Source of the DNA: DATKSS01 sp035468355
GTDB lineage: Bacteria > Chloroflexota > Dormibacteria > Dormibacterales > Dormibacteraceae
Assembly (NCBI GenBank): GCA_035468355.1
Contig: DATITA010000142.1
Location: forward strand, 1 to 64,000
Length of the DNA: 64,000 nt
Reading direction: 5' to 3'
Within the stretch, counting starts at the first letter, position 1. Each line of letters begins with the position of its first letter. The translations under genes and the position numbers were made by a program. Positions 61,501 to 64,000 of this stretch are shown here, piece after piece. The notes beneath the pieces are model-generated. The model had not been told where the DNA came from, searched no databases, and saw only the letters and a program-made list of their open reading frames with translations.

Positions 61501-61853
61501 CCGCGATCGGGATAATCGACAAGGCTGCCCTCGCAGGCCTGCCCGTCGGGGCCGGCCTCGCGGTGGGCCCCGCGGTGGTCGGGAACCTGGCCGAGTCGGC
61601 CAACCTGAGCGTCCTGGGCGAGGTCACGAACCTCGCCTCGAGGCTCCAGGCGCAGTCGGGAGCGGGGGAGGTGACCATGACAGAGGAGGCCTTCCGGCGA
61701 ACCCGGGATTGGGTCGAGGCGCAGCACATCCGGTTCGAGCGTTTGGAACTCGACTTGAAGGGATTCAGCGAGCCGGTGGCGGTGTTCCGGCTGGCCGCCT
61801 CGGTGCTGCCGGCCCCGATCGGAGCCCAGGCGGAGGGCCGTAAGGCGATCTAA
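58581..61853 (+). CDS. AAA/TPR signalling protein with C-terminal class III adenylate/guanylate cyclase domain, 1090 aa
   Basis: TTG 58581. Residues 10-250 are an AAA_16 (LuxR/MalT-like STAND) ATPase with the P-loop GGEAGSGKTRLV (39-50), Walker B VILEDLHWADP and GNPFVLEEMLRDALDRG; a winged helix follows near 290. Residues about 380-880 are TPR-like helical repeats. Residues about 897-1085 form a cyclase homology domain: VSVLFADVRGYTGM (metal Asp), ILDKFAGDAIMATFN (second Asp), NLSVLGEVTNLASRLQAQ. In most such proteins (e.g. CyaK- or Rv1625-like STAND cyclases) the cyclase is N-terminal; here it is C-terminal. It may make cAMP on ligand- or ATP-dependent activation. Confidence 0.88.
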   Translation: MALSRVLCPDLVGRESELSQLEDALLSTLRGEGGVVIVGGEAGSGKTRLVNALAASAQGLGCIVLSGVCSEAELSLPYLPFLEAIGNHLQTQDLAQLRERLGPAADELAQLFPQMGRAAGAGGDAIQAKLRLFESILLLLRDAARARALIVILEDLHWADPATRELLDYATRRLRSSNVLVLGTYRSDELHRKHALLPTIQGWRRSDQVELIDLKPLDSKAVGGMVCTIFDEASISDEFRDFLRDRSEGNPFVLEEMLRDALDRGDIFRTDNGWDRKPLVEMRIPRTVKDAILQRLERLSRENVAILSAASVFGRSFDITRLAAVAGVSEADVLTTLEASITAQLLEEEDSTSGRYRFRHALTREAIYEDMVVPRRQQLHARVADALQSAAGVVPVDLAHHLFMAGRNEEAVAMCVSAAQGAMEALAFHDAAELFQRAAPYVRDPVERGRVLCRGGDAYWNNAESEAARGLLEQGIHDLESAGLANEAAGHRLTLGRCYWELLRTDSAREQFEAARDVLEQAPPSEALAIAYIRLSGLAMFDNLNEESLADAQRAAEIARLAGSDLALCWSWNYVGGAEVGLGQVEAGMRHLDDSYGAAFKGGYRFQAFNAVFNATWLAIHLGRDPGLWTVRREAPEWFSQLAIAYVKGLLELQRGHVRESIVMAREAGQKARDAGHKKQVWRCSVLLAQALAENLQGEAAAAELPPMSSRIEAQDIIYDGAARIRTRLALGDLDGAFEMAQSIPPSNCEVGSPADVVAEGARADPVWLRSFLDALPVRGELLRSPRLLAARGRLALYEGRIEDSLRDLGEAVARLEAAGFSLDVWHIGRALAEAEARSGDSEGAGRRLASIASAAEAAGARLAARLAREQATAFGLDIGPAPEEAAEALTATRVAMGERMVSVLFADVRGYTGMTGRESPVAMAGRIASLQRWATQEVSRRRGILDKFAGDAIMATFNVSGQSVDHALQALKAAIGIIDKAALAGLPVGAGLAVGPAVVGNLAESANLSVLGEVTNLASRLQAQSGAGEVTMTEEAFRRTRDWVEAQHIRFERLELDLKGFSEPVAVFRLAASVLPAPIGAQAEGRKAI

Positions 61854-61980
61854 AACCGGGGCTGTTTTGGTAAGGTGGCCCTTTTCCGGTTCCTGAGCGG
61901 TCTTCCAGACGTCACTGCTCCGAGCTCAGGCCTGAACGTAGCCCCAGGGGTAGGGCGAGTCCAAGGAGGAGCGCAGGGTT
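61854..61980 (+). promoter_or_regulatory. Structured leader of the lytic transglycosylase gene
   Basis: The 127-nt leader contains CCTGAGC (61892-61898) pairing with GCTCAGG (61924-61930), an AACCGG/CCGGTT pair further up, and an AAGGAGG SD (61963-61969). Lytic-enzyme genes of high-GC Gram-positives are often preceded by c-di-AMP (ydaO) riboswitches; I could not match the ydaO consensus, so this is only a candidate cis-regulatory RNA. Confidence 0.35.
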
Positions 61981-62565
61981 TTGCTGCCACTGTTTCGCGC
62001 GGTCGTGGTGTGGGTCGTGATCCTCGTGACAGTGATCGCGCCGCGCCTGGTCCCGCCCGCCCAGACGTACACGGCGGTCGCCGTGACCCAGCTCAGCTCC
62101 TATGACCGGCTGTCGGTGGTCAACCAGACCCGCACCCAGCGCGTCCATGCCGCCCAGATGGCGCAGTCGCTCGCGTGGTCGCAGGAACTGAAGCAGGGGC
62201 TGGCCGACTACGAGGCTCAGCAGCAGGCGCTGGCCGCCGCCCAGGCCCAGGCCGCGGTGATCGCCGCGCGGAGCAACCATCCGGTCCCGCCGCCCGACAT
62301 CGCCAAGGACATCACCGACGCGTTCGGCCCCCTCGGCGCGGCCGCCCTTCAATGGGCGATGAACGTCTCCTACTGCGAGTCGCGGTACCACCCCAACTCG
62401 GTGAACTCTTCTAGTGGCGCGTCCGGCCTGTTCCAGTTCCTTCCCAGCACGTGGTCGGGGACTCCTTGGGCCAGCCAGTCGCCTTTCAACCCGGCCGCCA
62501 ACGCCATGGCCGCCGCCTGGCTTTACTCGCACTACGGCCCCGGCCGCTGGGTCTGCCAGGGCTAG
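61981..62565 (+). CDS. Secreted transglycosylase (SLT-like), 194 aa
   Basis: TTG 61981 with AAGGAGG eleven bases upstream. N-terminal signal/anchor (FRAVVVWVVILVTVIAPRL), a helical coiled-coil segment rich in Gln/Ala (AQSLAWSQELKQGLADYEAQ), then the lysozyme-like domain: WAMNVSYCESRYHPNSVNSS with the catalytic Glu in CESR, GASGLFQFLPSTWSGTPWAS and NAMAAAWLYSHYGPGRWVCQG. The Cys in CESR and the final Cys could form a disulfide. It cleaves peptidoglycan glycan strands or acts like a resuscitation factor. It lies between two cyclase genes. Confidence 0.85.
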   Translation: MLPLFRAVVVWVVILVTVIAPRLVPPAQTYTAVAVTQLSSYDRLSVVNQTRTQRVHAAQMAQSLAWSQELKQGLADYEAQQQALAAAQAQAAVIAARSNHPVPPPDIAKDITDAFGPLGAAALQWAMNVSYCESRYHPNSVNSSSGASGLFQFLPSTWSGTPWASQSPFNPAANAMAAAWLYSHYGPGRWVCQG

Positions 62566-62580
62566 GCCAACGGTCTGGTC

Positions 62581-62829
62581 TCTCCCCCGCCGGTCGGGGG
62601 AAGTCAGAATCCGCTTCCCCGCAAGTACCGGCGAACCCGGGGATGGGGAGGGCTGGGTCTCCCCATCCGGCCCTGCGGGGCCACCTTCCCCACTCTGTGG
62701 GGAAGTGAGCTCTCCACTTCCCCGCTTGCGGGGAAGCACCGGCGAAGCCGGGGATGGGGAGGGGCAGCTTCGAGAAATGGGTCTCCCCATCCGGCCATGC
62801 GGCGCCACCTTCCCCACTCCTTGGGAAAG
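62581..62829. repeat. Alternating REP/BIME-like palindromic repeat array
   Basis: At least five related palindromic units occur. A half unit is at 62581-62604. One plus-strand copy (62614-62650) is missing one hairpin arm. A minus-strand copy spans 62659-62705. A full plus-strand copy spans 62717-62761. A minus-strand copy spans 62783-62829. Each ends in CGGGGATGGGGAG or GGCCGGATGGGGAG after a CTTCCCC...GGGGAAG hairpin. Two sub-types (type A with GGCGAAGCC, type B with GGTGGCC...GGGCC) alternate in orientation. Solitary relatives are at 15201-15244 and 32713-32759. Confidence 0.85.
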
Positions 62830-62842
62830 TGCGAGAGTGGAT

Positions 62843-64000
62843 CTAGGTTTCGGCTATGACGACGATGTCCAGCTCGTAGATCGACTGCGGCCGCGGAGCG
62901 CCTTTCAAAAGCATCGCTTCCAGGCCGGCCACCCCGACACCCGGCGGCAGCGCCTCCAGGGTGGCCTCTGACAGGAGAACCTTGGCCGGCCGGACCTTGG
63001 ACAGGTAGGCGGCGTTGTTCACGGGCACGCCTATGAGGGTGAACTCCAGCCGCCGTTTGGACCCGACGTGGCCGGCGACCACCTCGCCCGTGTCCAGTCC
63101 GATGCCGACGGAGATCGCCGCCCTGCCGCTGGAGATCAGCTCATGGTTGAGGCAGTCGATCTCCTTGACCATCCCCTGCGCGGCCCTGAGCGCCTGTTCC
63201 GCGTGATCCTCCATCGGGTTGGGAGCGCCGAACACGACGAGCATCCCGTCCCCCTGGAACTTGTCGATGTTGCCACCATGGGCCAGCACGACCTCGATCA
63301 TCCGGCGGAAGTAGTCGTTGAGGAACTCGACGAGCTCATCGGCGCCCATGCTCTGCGATAGGCGCGAGAACCCTGCGATGTCTGAGTTGAGGATGGTCAC
63401 GTTGCGCCGCTCGCCGGCGAGCATCATGGTGTCGCGGTCGGAGTGGGCGAGCACGTAATCGGTGACCTGCTTGTTGACGTGAAGCTCGAAGAGCTCGCGC
63501 AGGAACTCCGAGCGCTCGTACTGCCGCGCGTTGTCGATCGCCACCGCGGCCAGGTCGGAGATCGCCTGCAGGAACTCCTTGTCCGTCTTCGTCTCCTCGA
63601 AGATCGCGACACGGTACGGGTTGTCCACGTAAACGGCGCCGATCACCTTGCCCTTCGTGCGTAGGGGAACGGCGATGATCGAGCGCAGGTTCTGAAGGAT
63701 GACCGACTGCTTGCCCTTGAACCGGTCGTCCAGGCTGGCGTCAGTCGTCACCACGCCATCCTTCGTGGCGATGACCTGATCGATGACCGTCCGCGAGCCC
63801 AGGAACTGGCGGGCCTTCTCCGGGTCGGCCTCGCCGCTGGACATCTGGACCGATAGCTCTCCGGTGACGGGGTCGACCAGGACGATGAAGCCGCGGGCAG
63901 CCTTCATCAGCATGATGACGCCATCCATGGCTTTGCGCAGCACGACATCGAGCTCGAGCGACGAGTTGAGGTCGCGTGCGAACTGATAGAGCAGCTGGTA
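62843..64000 (-). CDS. GAF-domain adenylate/guanylate cyclase, 3' part (5' end outside window)
   Basis: The frame runs off the window at 64000 (no stop), so the start lies beyond. A GAF-type sensor (FIVLVDPVTGELSVQMSSGEA, QNLRSIIAVPLRTKGKVIGAVYVDNP, ISDLAAVAIDNARQYE) precedes a class III cyclase domain (ERRNVTILNSDIAGFSRLSQ, GGNIDKFQGDGMLVVFGAPNP, EFTLIGVPVNNAAYLSKV). Both metal Asp residues (NSDIAG and FQGDGM) are present. It likely makes cAMP in response to a small ligand bound by the GAF. Its stop is about 13 bases from the repeat array, which may form its terminator. Confidence 0.9.
   Translation of the reverse strand, partial: YQLLYQFARDLNSSLELDVVLRKAMDGVIMLMKAARGFIVLVDPVTGELSVQMSSGEADPEKARQFLGSRTVIDQVIATKDGVVTTDASLDDRFKGKQSVILQNLRSIIAVPLRTKGKVIGAVYVDNPYRVAIFEETKTDKEFLQAISDLAAVAIDNARQYERSEFLRELFELHVNKQVTDYVLAHSDRDTMMLAGERRNVTILNSDIAGFSRLSQSMGADELVEFLNDYFRRMIEVVLAHGGNIDKFQGDGMLVVFGAPNPMEDHAEQALRAAQGMVKEIDCLNHELISSGRAAISVGIGLDTGEVVAGHVGSKRRLEFTLIGVPVNNAAYLSKVRPAKVLLSEATLEALPPGVGVAGLEAMLLKGAPRPQSIYELDIVVIAET

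Noticed and set aside
62581..62829. CRISPR array
   Set aside because: The units alternate in orientation, vary in length, lack regular spacers and have palindromic hairpins, so they are REP/BIME-like rather than CRISPR repeats. No cas gene is near.

Overview
The window is GC-rich bacterial chromosome with tightly packed, often overlapping genes and many TTG or GTG starts with weak Shine-Dalgarno sites. F420-type LLM oxidoreductase, mycothiol-type isomerase, otsA/otsB, an AidB-type acyl-CoA dehydrogenase and a large peptide/oligopeptide ABC system point to a soil bacterium of the Actinobacteriota/Chloroflexota/Dormibacterota side of the tree. No rRNA or marker gene fixes this, so taxonomy is inference.

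Layout. 1-2.6 kb: 3' end of a DNA photolyase, then small stress or envelope membrane proteins (a 52-residue lmo0937-like peptide, a protein with a duplicated LDP/G/RRR motif, a YggT-like protein). 2.6-3.6 kb is a decayed zone with a tRNA-Thr-like remnant and a broken S53 (sedolisin) protease. 3.6-7.3 kb holds a NarL-type two-component pair with a DUF998 protein, a lone receiver protein and a STAS-like protein. 7.4-10.1 kb: a secreted protein with an HEIAEW motif and an AAA ATPase. 10.1-17.5 kb looks like a catabolic island (MetE-like protein, PaaK-like CoA ligase, citryl-CoA-lyase-like protein, VOC dioxygenase-like protein, mycothiol-type isomerase, maleylacetate reductase, carboxylesterase). 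17.5-22.3 kb: an encapsulated-ferritin-like protein, a methyltransferase, an ABC exporter, pterin dehydratase and tRNA-Val/tRNA-Glu. 22.3-23.3 kb: a toxin-antitoxin pair beside a duplicated tRNA-Glu 3' end.

23.4-32.7 kb: lipoproteins, DinB and hydrolase genes, a D,D-carboxypeptidase, a J-domain/VWA pair, a Nei-type glycosylase and a hydrolase-LuxR fusion. 32.7-34.9 kb: a DtxR-family regulator with a candidate operator, overlapping an Nramp transporter. 34.9-39.8 kb: LLM oxidoreductase, AidB-like protein and otsB in an overlapping run, with otsA convergent. 39.8-42.1 kb: an orphan molybdopterin-binding xanthine-dehydrogenase-type subunit. 42.2-49.7 kb: a complete peptide-type ABC transporter with two substrate-binding lipoproteins, the second encoded convergently and coupled to a quinone oxidoreductase. 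50.9-56.5 kb: glutamine synthetase, tRNA-Lys and several membrane or secreted proteins. 56.8-64 kb: a PKD-type secreted protein, an AAA/TPR protein with a C-terminal class III cyclase domain, a lytic transglycosylase with a structured leader, an alternating REP/BIME-like repeat array and a GAF-cyclase running off the end.

No CRISPR array, prophage or insertion sequence was seen. The most interesting items are the orphan encapsulin-type ferritin, the catabolic island, the repeat family (whose members alternate in orientation and may supply a ribosome-binding site), the decayed S53 gene that shares its terminator with a distant secreted-protein gene, and the tRNA-Glu duplication beside the toxin-antitoxin pair.
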